From: Ceratothoa steindachneri
Lineage: Eukaryota > Arthropoda > Malacostraca > Isopoda > Cymothoidae
Length of the DNA stretch: 64,000 bases
Assembly (NCBI GenBank): GCA_963969495.1
Contig: OZ018320.1
Span: forward strand, 75,180,162-75,244,161
Reading direction: 5' to 3'
Both the position numbers and the translations under genes were made by a program. Each line of letters begins with the position of its first letter. Positions within the stretch are counted from its first letter, which is position 1. The notes beneath the pieces were generated by a model that was not told the DNA's origin, searched no databases, and saw only the letters and a list, made by a program, of their open reading frames with translations. Shown one piece after another: positions 14,251 to 25,755 of this stretch.

Positions 14251-15234
14251 AGAATGAAGTTAAAGGATCTCCCTGCATAGCGATGGGTAAGGAAAACTCG
14301 TGTGACATAACTTGCCCGTCGTCCGTGGCGATTGATCGCTCGAGAGAGAGAGAGTCGTCCAGATTTTGGCTAAATAAAATATGTCGAATATCATTAATCC
14401 AATGACTGATAAATTCTAGAGCGCAAGCTTCACGAAGGGAGGGGGGGCTTGTGAACTGAAAGCGAAATGCTCCTAAGCTGGCACGACAATCGGTGCGAAC
14501 GTTAACTTACTGTCATCTAGTATGCATTAGAAATGTTTTACTTAACTCTTCCTTGTTAAATAAGGAATAGCTAACATAACTCAGGGTTTCCCGTTCTTCG
14601 TCATGGAACTGTTCTAAGACTCTTCTCGCACTTACGTTTGAAGCGTTTGTGGCGAAACATACCTAGGGGGCAGTCTCTTTAAATTTTACCGAAGTGTAGT
14701 TAAGGGGACGTTTATTGGCTTTCTTTAGGAGTCTAGGTTAGGGAAGTTGAGTCTGCCTGACGTCCCGTAGGAAACTTATGATGAAATTAACTAGGTTTTA
14801 AAATTGTTACAAATGAGTAAGATGTCTATGCGTGGGAACTCCTTAATTCTACTACCTTACTGCCAGCTGGGGTGATAAATTTTGAATCTAATTTATAGCC
14901 AGTCTAAAAGTCTACGTAGTACTCCAAAAATGTACTTATACAATTCAATCAGAAAAAGAGCTGGTGGAAGCGATGAAAATGTTCTTCCTTGTATTAAATT
15001 GCTACTAGAAAGTCGGTTACATGAGATATCAAAAGGTGAACTTTTCTTAAAACAGTTAATGTGTCGCTGGAACCATTGGGCAGTGTTGCAAAGTCTTCGT
15101 GGCAAATCAACCAAGTCTAGCAAACAAATAGGCGAAGCCATAACGGTCTTCTTTATAAAAGCTGTTTCTTTCGATAGGTGTAGAGAAATGGCTACATTAA
15201 GCATCTCGGATGAGTATAGGTACCCTGCCTACCC

Positions 15235-16557
15235 TGTTTGATCTCCCTGCCGCTTTGGGCAGTTGGAGCTAACATCTGCTTTAAGGCGACCACATAAGGA
15301 CCTTAAACGACTCCCTAACGATCAAATTACCTACGAGACCCATAAACCCGTGGTTATGAAAAAAAGGGGTGCTATTCAAAAGGCACGCTAAGTAGCGGTG
15401 CGGTTGAGAGTCTTTCTAATTAACGAGCGGACTTGGGCACCCCAGTGCCAACCTCTGCACTTCTCGTTCTGACCATTCGCGTTTCCTTCCGGGTGGCCTG
15501 GTCACTTCCCCTTTAGATGGGGCGGTGATCCGCCTATAAATAAGCCCCGAAAAGAAAGAAAAGACATTAGAAGTTGATACAGAAGAAGAAGAAGGATCAG
15601 TTCGTGAAGATCGATCCTTCAGCCAGACAAGAAGATTAAAATTCGATAAGAGAGAAGAAGGTTCAGTTCGTGAAGATCGATCCTTCAGCCATACAAGACT
15701 ATTTCCGTGAGAAACGATAGGATCAGATTGTCAAAATCGATCCCCCTTCCCGGGCCGAATTAACATAAATAGTCAATCTTGATATCGGTGCCATACCGAA
15801 GAATCCTTGACACACTGGAGAAAAGTTTGACTGAAGAAAAGTAAACCCGCTCACACTCGAGTGACTCTTACATCTCAAGCTCCGTAAGAGTGAGAGGAGA
15901 AGAACCCAGCCCCAACGAGCTCCCGTCCTTTAATTACGTTGAAGAATCAGACACCAAGAGGCGTCAAGCCATCCCTCCTCGACGAAATTCAACCCTTGGC
16001 CACAACACTCCAAAGCGAGAGATAAGTCCTCCAGCGACATTCAGCAATCCCTAATACCTCCTGTCATGTAAGTTAGAAAGAACATTTATATTCATATTGT
16101 GATAGTATAAGTTTAGTACGTCTCACGTTTTTAGGGGAGTAGAAACCATTGTTCGTGAACCTCGGTCATATTTGCTTGTAGACGAGAGTACGTTAATTTA
16201 ATGTTAAACGCTAATCAAATAGAGTCGCGATAAAAATACTAATCGGCAATTGGTGTGTTTACGTGTAGCCTATTTGTTTATTTTTGTCATAGCAGGCATT
16301 ATGAGAGGCCTAGATGACAAGCGAAATAGTCGAGTTTAGCATTGAAACAAGGATAGAAAGGTGATAACTGTTTGTTTGTCATAGTTAAGTGTTTCGTTTA
16401 AAATATATGTTTATTTTGGTATAAATCCTGTGTTTCCTCTTATCCTTACGTGTTGAATTAGCTCTTTCTTAGGAACAAAACAACCGAATTAGCACTCTTA
16501 GATCAAAGCCTACTTCATCAAAGAAGTAACTCACGTACCACATAGCATACCGCTACA
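15235..16557 (+). repeat. LTR-like block with TATA box and primer-binding-like site
   Basis: The block opens TGTTTGATCTCC (15235) and closes CGCTACA (16557). It holds a TATA box CCTATAAATAAG (15533-15544) about 300 bp in. Directly after the end comes AAAGTGGTGTCAAAGAGTGG (16558-16577), resembling the TGGTGTCA-type primer sites that follow Gypsy LTRs. It lies in opposite orientation inside the minus-strand Gypsy relic. No second LTR or target duplication was found, so this remains inference. Confidence 0.33.
15585..15760 (+). repeat. Short tandem repeat after the TATA box
   Basis: A unit of roughly 70 bp containing GTTCGTGAAGATCGATCCTT occurs at about 15600 and 15668. A third degenerate version (TCAAAATCGATCCCC) lies near 15738. 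It starts about 45 bp downstream of the TATA box and would lie in a transcribed leader if the box is used. Confidence 0.7.
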
Positions 16558-16577
16558 AAAGTGGTGTCAAAGAGTGG

Positions 16578-17030
16578 AGTGATAAAAAGGAACATGCTCC
16601 TACAATAGATATTTCGAAGCAATTTCCTTCGAAAACATCTTGCAAGCTTACAACTTTCCTTCATAGGTTAGCGATATTTTACAATTACTCTCTAGGATCG
16701 ATCTGACTTCTGAACTTAAATTATAGGGCTAGCGGAAGTTGATTTACAAGGTTTAATTTTTCCCTCAAGCGACAATGATTTGAGATGGCTTTGGGGACGG
16801 CTAATGATTTAGGCGAAACGTTTGAGAAGTTTACATGCAATCGGCGGACCTTCACTAACTATCTATTTTGACACTGTAGTTTTTCTGTTTATATACGTTA
16901 CTCCTGAACTCTGAGAGAAGGCCACTGAATGATGAATATTTTTAAATAGATAATGAGAGTAGGGGTGATAAATCATTAGAAAAAACAGCACTACCACTAA
17001 TTGAGTCACTCTATCTTTATTAATTTTGCT
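16578..17030. other. No gene seen
   Basis: The sequence between the primer-site-like motif and the RT traces shows no readable gag or other domain. Confidence 0.35.
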
Positions 17031-17039
17031 CACGTAAAA

Positions 17040-17799
17040 TGAACTAAGCGCCAATACTTACGGTTTTCACTTACAGGTAAAATTTGCCGAAACTCGAAGG
17101 AAATCGTTAGAGTTCTCTCTCCGAAGATCTTGATAGGGATCCCATGATTTTGTAAAGAGAAATGCAGGAATCTTCCCTCTTCTTGTTGGAGACTGATTCC
17201 GTTATTATCGAAATAATTTATCTTGTGTCTAGAAGGACATATCTGGTTGTGGTGGATTGGACTAATATTTTGCAAGCTGGTTGCTGGCATTTTTTCACTC
17301 GAGGCATCATTGACGGCAGATCTTTGAATTCCATGTAGTATCAACACACACCGTGGTATAAGTCGGGGAACTCCAGCGAACTGTGTTGCATCTTCCTCTC
17401 GAGGGGGCCTTGTCTAGTCCAATTATCCCACACTCTTTAAGGAGGTTGTTACATCGGTGGAGAAAGAAGCTATTGATGTTTGCAATTCGAGTTCGTCTTG
17501 TGGCGTGAGTTATTCTGGATTGGGATAATCTTTCATTGATCACTTTTTCTAGAGGGTGTGCTGTTTTGGTCACTAGTATCAGGCATTGAGGTCTCAAGGG
17601 GCTGATGGATATGAGAAAACAGCTGTTGCATCAATGATTCCCTGACGAGGTCTCGGTTTATGTTATCAACTTCCAGTGTGCCCTGTAATTTCTTGAGGGG
17701 ATTCACTGGGAGTAGGTTAGAGAGAGTTACGTAGTCCTGGTTATCATCTCCACTTTTTGAGAGACTGTGGGGGAGGTCTTTACCGTCGTGCAGGTGCAA
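17040..17799 (-). pseudogene. Probable Gypsy RT N-terminal traces
   Basis: Overlapping minus-strand frames contain LLKECGII (compare the LL..GII that opens Gypsy RTs) and, about 30 residues on, TTVCVDTTWNS (compare R.CVDYR.LN). AVNDASSEKMPATSLQNI sits where the next conserved block (ITV.D.YPLP.IDD.L..) is expected. Each match alone is weak, but order and spacing fit, and the position upstream of the integrase fragment on the same strand supports it. A profile search would confirm or reject this. Confidence 0.4.
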
Positions 17800-18101
17800 T
17801 GTTTATTCATTTCGCTTAATATGGGGGTAGACACTGTCAAGAAACACACGAAAGATCGATTTTGTCTTGTTTTGATCTGTCGTTAACCTCTTCCAAGAAG
17901 AAAAGGATGTATTTTTGGCTAACTAAGACGTGATGGGTATTTTTTTTTAAAACGTTGACTTAGCACTATATTCTGGCTGGCTTTTTTTCGTGTGCCATCA
18001 TTCTTCTACTGTTGTGCTGAGTTGGAATTCCATTCCTTATGTCAACTGTTTGATTCCACTTGGGAACTGCAGACTTGTTGCTACTAAATTTCATTACGGG
18101 T

Positions 18102-18110
18102 GGGTCACCA
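18102..18110 (-). promoter_or_regulatory. Primer-binding-like site abutting the LTR end
   Basis: On the minus strand the right LTR ends CCACGCAAACA and is followed at once by TGGTGACCC. The TGG start matches the CCA end of a tRNA, and TGGTGACCC resembles the site used by tRNA-Trp-primed Gypsy elements. The junction CA/TGG is canonical and fixes the LTR edge at 18111. Confidence 0.5.
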
Positions 18111-18880
18111 TGTTTGCGTGGTCACTCTTGGGAAGTAAACATATCTGTAGAGAGGGCGTCTGACGTTCGGCCTCTACTTCGACGACCAATTTCATGGCAA
18201 GGTAGAGAAACACCACCTGGGCTTCAAACTCGAATTAATATAAAAATATCCTCTTCTTAAATAATGAATCGCAGTTATAAACATAGATAGTGGCTACTGC
18301 TACGATAAACAAGAATGAGTCTAGGTTAATCCAAGGTAGAAAGATAAAAATAGAAATAATCAATGCACATGGATGAATGGTTATTTTGATAATTATAATT
18401 CCAAGTACCAGCATCTTGGTAATAATGATAATAATACAAGATTGCCTGACATTGTTTTAATAAGGGCTACAATAACAACAATTTGGCAATTGGATATGTT
18501 CTATTCTAGCACTGAAAATGGAAAATGTTCCCGGCTTACCCAGTAGATATTGAGTTGTCATATTTTGGGAGTGTGTCTGTTACGCTTTTATACTTCACTT
18601 TGGGGGGCAAGATCTCATGCCCCCCGGGGTTCCGTCACGGCGGGCTTTCATATCAGATTTGAAAACTTCGGCAAACAGGGAGTGTAGGAAATCCTAAACC
18701 TTGGGTTCTTAAATTATTTCCTCGAACATGCGGGAATGCGATAGTAGACACCATTATCTAGGTTTCATAGAGTACTGTTTTTCACCGCTAGAGTGTTATA
18801 CAAGATACGACGTTCGCCATCAAGGTGTAAGACATGTTTATGATTTTACGAGCTTTTCTGTTTTCAAAGATTTTCGCGAC
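18111..18880 (-). repeat. Right LTR of the ancient Gypsy relic
   Basis: Counterpart of the repeat at 12.34-13.03 kb. In minus orientation it is the 5' LTR. The lower-coordinate edge (18111) is set by the adjacent primer-binding-like site; the outer edge is approximate. Patches of clear similarity are separated by indels. Confidence 0.5.
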
Positions 18881-19077
18881 ATATATACAGAAGAAGGAGG
18901 CTGACACCATTTATGTCGTTACTATGGTACATACGTCATCACCGACCTCAATAATTCAGGTAGATCATCCTGCGGATTTTGAGACCAGGAAAGCACGCAT
19001 TTCTCCAGATGTCAGGTACAGTACGATCGCTCATTTGTTGATGCAAATTTACGAGAAGCAACTGATTCAATGTTTAG

Positions 19078-19446
19078 TCGCAGGTGAGTCTAGTAGCGGG
19101 CGACTTTATATCTCACTATGTCGGTCGGCCTCCGTTTTGCTTTTTTTTTGTAATGACATTTTAACTATTCGGCCGGTTTTTAACGATGTTTAAAACACTT
19201 ATGTTGTTTTACATTTTCTTTCGAATGATATAATTACTAAAGTCCTCCCAGGGTTAGCCGGGAATTATTTTGTTTTAGTAATAACATCATAACTATTCAG
19301 CCGATTCTAACGGAATTTGAAACCCTTATGTTTTATTACATCCCCTTTAGAATGATATAATTGCCAAAGGTTTTCCAAGGTTAGCACGGGAATTATTGAC
19401 TATTTTGAAGGTCGCGACTTTTGGTCAACAGACCTTGTTAATCATA
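19078..19446 (+). repeat. Dispersed repeat family R1, copy a (two internal units)
   Basis: Four copies of this family occur in the window (here, 25.28, 42.2 and 62.3 kb). The copy begins with a GGGCGACTT/GTCGGTCGG segment, contains two ~130-bp units each carrying ATAAC or TGACAT, then ACTATTC.GCC, then AAC.CTTATGTT, then AATGATATAATT, and ends near GACCTTGTTAATCAT. No protein coding is seen. Short non-autonomous element or dispersed satellite are both possible. Confidence 0.8.
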
Positions 19447-20744
19447 AAAGTATCGAGAAAATGACAAAAAGAGATTCCTTGATATTTTGAAACAAAAAAA
19501 CTGGCCTTGATCGACCCTCTCTCCCGCTTGGGCGTTAAAACAGTGGTGACCTGTATTCTAATTCAAAGTTTGGCCTCCTTTTGATGCTATGTTTTTTTTT
19601 TCTCTTTATCAGGCTTCATAATATTTTACTTGTGAAATGAAAGGGAAGTCGAACGAAGAACGAATATATTTCCACTGGGGCGAATGAACGAAGAATTTAA
19701 TAATAGTATGAAAATGAATAGTAAACTTGATAATGATAGCAAAGATTTCCTAACATATCTACTGGGTCGAGGAGAAGAAAGTTCGTACAATTAGCAAAAC
19801 CATTAAAAATAGACCTCCCTTTTCTCCTTGTTAGATCCTTTTCGGAATTTTGGCTCCATTTAGCCTAAATCTTTGATCCATCAGATTGGGATCCGTTGAT
19901 GATTATTCGAAAACGTCAAATTTGCTTCTCTCAAGTCACTTTTTAACCCTTTTAAAATAACTTCTTTGATTGAATTTTGAATTGGAGATGAAGACAACGT
20001 CTTTAGGGTGCTTTAGTTCATCCTAGGGTCGAAGTCTCTGATCGTATGCACGGTTTTTAAGTGAACGAACGAACCGTTTTTTTAACCTCCATACACTTTA
20101 GACTCTTTAACAGTTTAAACATTCGGTTTCCCTCTTAACTCAATTACTACAATAATTCCAGGCACTTCAATCTTTATAAACTATAAAGGTTGAAACTAAT
20201 CATTAATTACAAAAGAGAATAGGACTTTGGCAAGAACCGTGTTGTTAGACCTGTTCGCCAGGGGTACCTCTGAGGTAGAACGATCTAGATGTGAACATGT
20301 TTGCAACCTGAAAGTTCACCTTCAAGCTTTACAATTAGAGGAGGAAGGTCGTTTTTTTTCTGGAACTATTTATTTGGAGATACTAGTCCAGATATTTTTC
20401 GGGTTCCATCGTTAGTCCCGAAATAATGAAAACAGAGATATTGGAGGTAAAATTAAATAAATAATATTGTGGCCCCCAATCGCAATCGCACTGGGCCATT
20501 ATTTTTAGACTGACGATAGAAGCTTGATCCAACTGAGTCTAGCATCTCCAATTAAATTTTTTTTCTAGAAAAACATGTCCTTTCTTCTGATATTCTAGCA
20601 TAACATTACAGTAATATCTCATTTTTTTCCATAATGACTATTAAAGCGATAAAAGAGCGCATATGCTATATATTTTTTTCCAACATTCTATACACGAAGA
20701 AAAATAATATTACTAAAATTGTTGGATGTGAAAGTAATTTAGAC
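19447..20744. other. No gene seen
   Basis: AT-rich spacer. The frame at 20227-20415 has no recognised motif. Confidence 0.4.

Positions 20745-20832
<88 letters not shown>
20745..20832. repeat. (TA)n microsatellite
   Basis: About 88 bp of TA ending in ATATGTGTATG. Confidence 0.97.
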
Positions 20833-20836
<4 letters not shown>

Positions 20837-22480
20837 ATGGATGTGAATGTGCATCCGGCTGTATAAATGCAACTACCAGCAACAACTATTTATACAAGAA
20901 ATGGTCATAAGTTATAATTTAGGAGTAATGGCATAGTTTGTGAATATTTTGTTATCCTCTGCTAACGATGTAAATGATACCAAATAACGAGAGTAATTTT
21001 AAATCTAAACTAATATTCAATATTTATTATTTATGAATATTTGATCATTAATAGAAAAAAATCATAATTTAAATATTAAAACTGATAATTAAGAGGGCAA
21101 CAGGACATTTAGGTCAACCAGTATATAGGTAATTTTGACATTACCAAAATACGCTTAATGTTTCTGGGTTTAAAGCCTCCTGTCTAGCAATTTGGCAACG
21201 CCGCACCAGATCAAATCAGGGAGCATCTTGACAAGATGCATAAAGAAATGAAAGGAGAAAACAAATTCCTCAAGTTGTATGGTAGCAACTTTATATATAA
21301 AGTCAGAAAATTAAATGAATATTAGAAGAATTCGGTTTTAGCAATTAATACCTTTTAACTTCAGGTAATTCAAAAATAAATATTTATTTAGGAGTTATAA
21401 CAATTTCTACTTTTTGTGTTACTGGTATTTGGGCACATGGCATATTCTCTTTTATGAATAGGCATGATTTTTTTCTGAATCCATGCCACCAACACACTCA
21501 ACCAAGTCTGATCGTTCGTAGACCCAAAGAGTTCCCCCTTTAGAGATTGTGGTACTTTTCACCTTTCAACAGCGTGACTTATGGCAAATAGGTGAGATGA
21601 ACCACGCCTGGATTGAAATAATGCCTTACTTGGACATTTCTTTCAATTTGCCTGTCACTCTGCACAAAGCAAAGAGTTAGGCTAGATTCGCAGCCCTTTG
21701 TCCATCGGACAGTTAATACCTTGTTTGTTTAATTAACAATCCATTTAACTGATATTAATAGGTCAAAGCCAAAAATTGTGATACTGGCTTTGATGCTAAA
21801 CTAATCCATAAGACAGATAACTTGTGAGCCTCCGACTGACTTCGCCATAAATAGTAGAAGGGGCCGCGGATGTGTTCGTGCGGGTTCATGGATCTATGTT
21901 TGGGAATTCTGTTAATTGTGTGTAGAAACAATCAGATAGTTTTATTCATTGTATCATTCATTGATCATCTCATTTTTTTCAGTTGATTTAACTCAACTCA
22001 AAATATCAATTGTTAATAAAGATTTTCAGACGTCTTGGAAGAGGCATCTTCAAACGACTCAATACCAAAAACCTTCAAGCATCTTTTTGAATACTGTGGT
22101 CGTTAAATTAATTTTGACCAGATGTCAGATGTATCTTGCGGACACTTGTGCTCCTTTGACACCGAGCTTGAGTATAAAAAAACTCCCCCACAACCGAATT
22201 ATGTGTGTCCATCTTATGTTTTTTAGTTGTTGCTACTTTGGACACCATTTTGCAGTCATCAAAAAGAAAATGAGAGATCAACGTAGGTTTATGTTGCAAA
22301 TAATGATTACCAGTCGTTGACATTTAAACGGATGAATATATTTACGAATATTAATTAAATAATAAAAAAAAAATCCAAACATTTTCGGACATTTTAAGAA
22401 GTATAAACAGAGCAATCTTGCGGTCATCAACATAAATATAGATTAAGAATATGCAAAGAAGTACAGTAACGTACATGTAA
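20833..22480. other. No gene seen
   Basis: No conserved domain is visible. The overlapping open frames at 21949-22323 on both strands carry no recognisable motif and resemble chance openness. Confidence 0.4.
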
Positions 22481-22486
22481 ATGCAG

Positions 22487-22602
22487 GAGAGAAACCACAG
22501 TATTCATTAGTTTGCTATTGACTGATGATGATCTATGTCTCCGTCGAAACCTGGTTTTGCAATAAAGTGTCCCAAAATACTGTGGTTTTCCTCCTGCGAA
22601 AT
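22487..22602 (+). repeat. Small inverted-repeat element, retroelement 3'-end-like
   Basis: Arms of about 20 bp (GGAGAGAAACCACAGTATT and AATACTGTGGTTTTCCTCC) flank about 70 bp. The loop contains CTGATGATGATC, then GTCGAAACC and AATAAAG, an arrangement seen at the 3' ends of PLE-type retroelements. No coding sequence is attached. Confidence 0.55.
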
Positions 22603-23214
22603 ATGATTCAGTGGATCTTTGTCATGAGAAAAAGTGTAACAGTAGGAATCCTTTTAGTGAAAATGTTAGCAGTCTAATACTACAGATATGCAACGAAGGA
22701 CTAGGAAAGGGTAAAAAGTGAAAAAACATAAATAAAAGAAACGGAGAAAAAGGAGTTTGGGAAAATATATCAGAACATATGAAGAAAGAAGAATGAGTCA
22801 GGCGAAGTTCCTCTCCCATCCTAAGGAGCAGTGTATCGAAAGAGAATAGAGCATACTTACAAAACTCGAAGAGATGTGAAGTTTCTGAACGCGAAGGACT
22901 TCATTTTTTGTATCTCATTGTAACTCAAGTCTCTGAAAAGCGAGAAGATGCGCTATTACGACTGGCCAAACGCAGCCCCAGATGCCTATTTAAATCCTAC
23001 GAAAAGGCCGTCAACTACAGAGGGTCAGTCAATGTTGGGGGTGAGAAGGGGGTGAAGGGGGGGTCAGACAGGGATACAACGAATGCACAATTAATTACAT
23101 GGTTGAAAGGGGAGAGAAAAAGGTGGAAGCTGGTAAAAGTAGAGCTCAGTGCAAGCGATTAGAAATGCTTTCTCTCTTTACTAAAACTGTTACCCGCAGA
23201 TGCGTGGCATAACG
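22603..23214. other. No gene seen
   Basis: Purine-rich sequence. The frame at 22908-23162 shows no recognisable motif. Confidence 0.35.
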
Positions 23215-23275
23215 AAATTTGCTACTTATAGAAATTTGCTACTTATGGAAATTTGCTACTTATAACTCTAATTAC
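23215..23275 (+). repeat. Triplicated GAAATTTGCTACTTAT
   Basis: Three consecutive copies (the first slightly diverged and the last partial) of an ~18-bp unit lie immediately upstream of the tRNA-like SINE. Confidence 0.75.
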
Positions 23276-23304
23276 ATTGGAACACTTCAATGAGTGTAGC
23301 AAGC

Positions 23305-23545
23305 TCTTGCTAGCCGAGTGGATGCAGCGTTGGTCTCCCAACGTCGCGGTACCGGGTTCGATGCCGGCAAGAGTGAACACAAACATCAGCGGGCGTAGAG
23401 ATCTGGCTACCATTTGGTGGATGCGCTGTGCCCCACCCTGTTGTGGGGTGGGTAGATCTTACACCTCTCGTCATGCACATCGTCAATTACAACGCTGATT
23501 TATTTCCTCTCGTCTTCGGACCACATCACCCTCTTTATTTCAACG
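23305..23545 (+). repeat. tRNA-derived SINE
   Basis: Box A TAGCCGAGTGG (23311-23321) and box B GGGTTCGATGCC (23354-23365) stand about 32 bp apart, close to tRNA spacing. No proper acceptor stem pairs and the sequence runs on through a G/C-rich body (near 23430-23455), so this is a SINE head with a non-tRNA body. It would be transcribed by RNA polymerase III and moved by a LINE in trans. The 3' edge is approximate. Confidence 0.65.
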
Positions 23546-24050
23546 GATCCTGCCGATGGCTATCGATATCCACATACCTCTGACGCGGGACAGGTTCCTC
23601 TGCCCCGGGCCGACGAAAGTTCCTCCTGAACGCTGTTTGGTGTCAAAACTTAATACTTCCTGGTACCTTCCCCAAAGAGGACCAGTACCCTCTGGTGCCC
23701 ACGGCTTCACCAGCGATTGTCATACTAATAATTTAACAATTCATTCATTATTTTATATTATTATTAGTAGTAATATTATTGGTGTGTTCTGTTTGATAGG
23801 CCGCGTAAAGGTGGGTGGGTATGGGTCTCCTGCCAAACTTAAGGGTTCTGCCCCCTGTAGGTGGGGGCACAAAAATTGGTTAGCGACGATCATTCCCCTC
23901 GTTCCTATGAGATTGCAGACTCCTCCTGCAGGCATTGTCACCGAGGAGGGATGGGGGGGGCAGTAGAAGAAGAAAAATGGTAGGAAAAATGAAGAGATTA
24001 AAAATCACCCCCCAAACAGGAGCCGCCACTTCACTCTACCTCGAACAGTG
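23546..24050. other. No gene seen; G/C-rich spacer
   Basis: The long open frame at 23556-23966 follows SINE-like sequence and has no family signature. A run of G lies near 23950. I treat it as non-coding. Confidence 0.4.
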
Positions 24051-24485
24051 AAGACACACATAGGTAGATAGACAAAATACATAGACAGACGCACAGACAG
24101 AAAGACACAGATAGACGCACATAGACAGACACACAAAGACAGAGACAGATATACATGTATACATAGACAGACACATATAGGCAGACACACAAATACAGGC
24201 ACACACATACATATATAGACAGACTCACACAGGCCCCTAAACAAAGAAAGACACACATAGACAGACACACACATACATACATACATATACAGACTCACAC
24301 AGGCAGCAAAACAAAGAGAGACACATATAGACAGACACACAAAGACAGACACACATAGACAGACACACAAAGACAGATACACACATACATACATACATAG
24401 ATCGACACACAAAGACAGACACACGCATACATACATAGACATACACACATATGCAAACACACAAAGAGAGACAGATACACACAAA
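24050..24485. repeat. Degenerate CA/GACA-rich simple-sequence block
   Basis: About 430 bp built from ACACA, AGACAGAC and ACATACAT. The Cys- and Val-rich minus-strand frames of up to 175 codons across it are artefacts of the repeat. Confidence 0.93.
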
Positions 24486-25010
24486 ATATAATATAATTTT
24501 CTAAACACACATATTTTACTTATTTCTTTCATTACTTCTGCTCAAATGTATATAGGATAGGGGGGGGGGTAAGGGGAATCAGGGGGACAAATATAATTTC
24601 CTAGTTTTAGTGTCGTTTCCCTCTTCCGGTTGTCCCATAATTGGCTGTAATGAATTTTAATTAATTTAATTAATAATTTTCTAAATTGGATCGTGGCTGA
24701 AAGACGAGAAGAGAAACCCACCATGGAAAATCGAGCTACGATTCCTCAGCCTTGGCCCCTTTTGGGGGGACTTACAGTTTAACGATGACCCTGAGCAATG
24801 AGTATCTACATGGTGGGGCCCCCGCCGTGGTATCGACTTGAATTTGACCCCATTCGGCGACTTATCAGAGTCGATGTAGCTTAACTTCGAAGTAATCGGC
24901 GACGGTGTTTCTACTGACTTAGGTCCGGAGTGTTTGATGTCCATTTTGGGAGACGTTTAGAGGACAGAATCCATTTTTCATGGCTGTAAATGGAGTTCAC
25001 AATGAATAAT
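24486..25010. other. No gene seen
   Basis: Contains poly-G near 24560 and a minus-strand open frame (24681-24944) rich in Ser, Pro and Lys without known motif. Confidence 0.35.
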
Positions 25011-25017
25011 GGAGGAT

Positions 25018-25200
25018 TGGGAAATGTATGGTTGTGTAATGAGAAATGTATGGTTGTGTAATGGGAAATGTATGGTTGTGTAATGGGAAATGTAATGGTT
25101 GTGTAATGGGAAATGTATGGTTGTGTAATAAGAAATGTTAGGTTGTGTAATGGAAAATGTATGGTTGTGTAATGGGAAATGTATGGTTGTGTAATGGTAG
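25018..25200 (+). repeat. 22-bp minisatellite
   Basis: About eight copies of a unit reading GAAATGTATGGTTGTGTAAT plus GG, with single-base changes. Confidence 0.95.
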
Positions 25201-25279
25201 TCCTCTCGGTTAATTAAATATATAAACGATGGAAAGAATGAATGATGTTGGATAAAACAGGGAGTGTTTTGAGTCGTGT

Positions 25280-25560
25280 GAACGGGACTCTTATAAGGTA
25301 CTATGTCAGTCGGTAGGTCGTCGGTCGGATGGTAACCATTTTACTTTTCAATGAGTTTTTTGGTAATCACATCGTAACTATTCGGCCAATTCTAACGAAA
25401 TTTGAAACCATTATGTTGTTTTAAAGTCTATTTCCAAGGATATAATTTCCAAGGTCCTCTCAAGGCTAGTCCGACAAATCTCGAAAGTTTTGAAGGTCGA
25501 AAGGTCATATGGTCATACCTCAGAATAATTGAGAGCACGCGACTTCGATCTATTGAGCTT
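25280..25560 (+). repeat. Dispersed repeat family R1, copy b (one internal unit)
   Basis: Contains GTCAGTCGGTAGG, GGTAACCATTTTAC, then TCGTAACTATTCGGCC and GAAATTTGAAACC.TTATG, in the same order as copy a but with a single internal unit, and ends near GAGCACGCGACTTCG. Confidence 0.8.
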
Positions 25561-25755
25561 GTTTTTTTCCGAAACGGTGCCTATCAGGCGACTTCAACCA
25601 AGGGCATAATCCCTCATAACCATAAACCTTACAACAATAAATTAGAAGGAGCCATTACATAGATTGGACCGATTAAGGAGAGTTGCGCGCTTTACCGCTC
25701 AATAGCATTCAACTAGTCTCCTAGATTAGCTATTCGGCCTTTTTATCTTCCGCAT

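Larger units (their letters stand above)
12180..18900 (-). mobile_element. Ancient Ty3/Gypsy-type retrotransposon on the minus strand
   Basis: Two diverged direct copies of a long repeat (around 12.34-13.03 and 18.11-18.88 kb) flank minus-strand integrase traces (13.95-14.25 kb) and weaker RT traces (17.0-17.8 kb). Read on the minus strand the order is LTR, primer-binding-like site, RT, integrase, LTR, as in ordinary Gypsy. A further LTR-like block (15.2-16.6 kb) appears to interrupt it. The degree of LTR divergence and the many frame breaks indicate an old insertion. Confidence 0.6.

Noticed and set aside
22622..22819. Hydrophobic minus-strand frame as a membrane peptide
   Set aside because: Phe/Leu/Ser bias comes from a purine-rich plus strand; no start context or motif.
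23305..23380. Functional tRNA gene
   Set aside because: Boxes A and B are good, but acceptor and anticodon stems do not pair and the sequence continues as a SINE body.
23556..23966. 136-codon open frame as a gene
   Set aside because: It follows SINE sequence, contains low-complexity G-runs and has no recognisable motif.
24005..24532. 175-codon Cys- and Val-rich minus-strand frame resembling a membrane or toxin-like peptide
   Set aside because: It is a direct translation of CA/GACA simple repeats. All three frames are open and Cys-rich for that reason.
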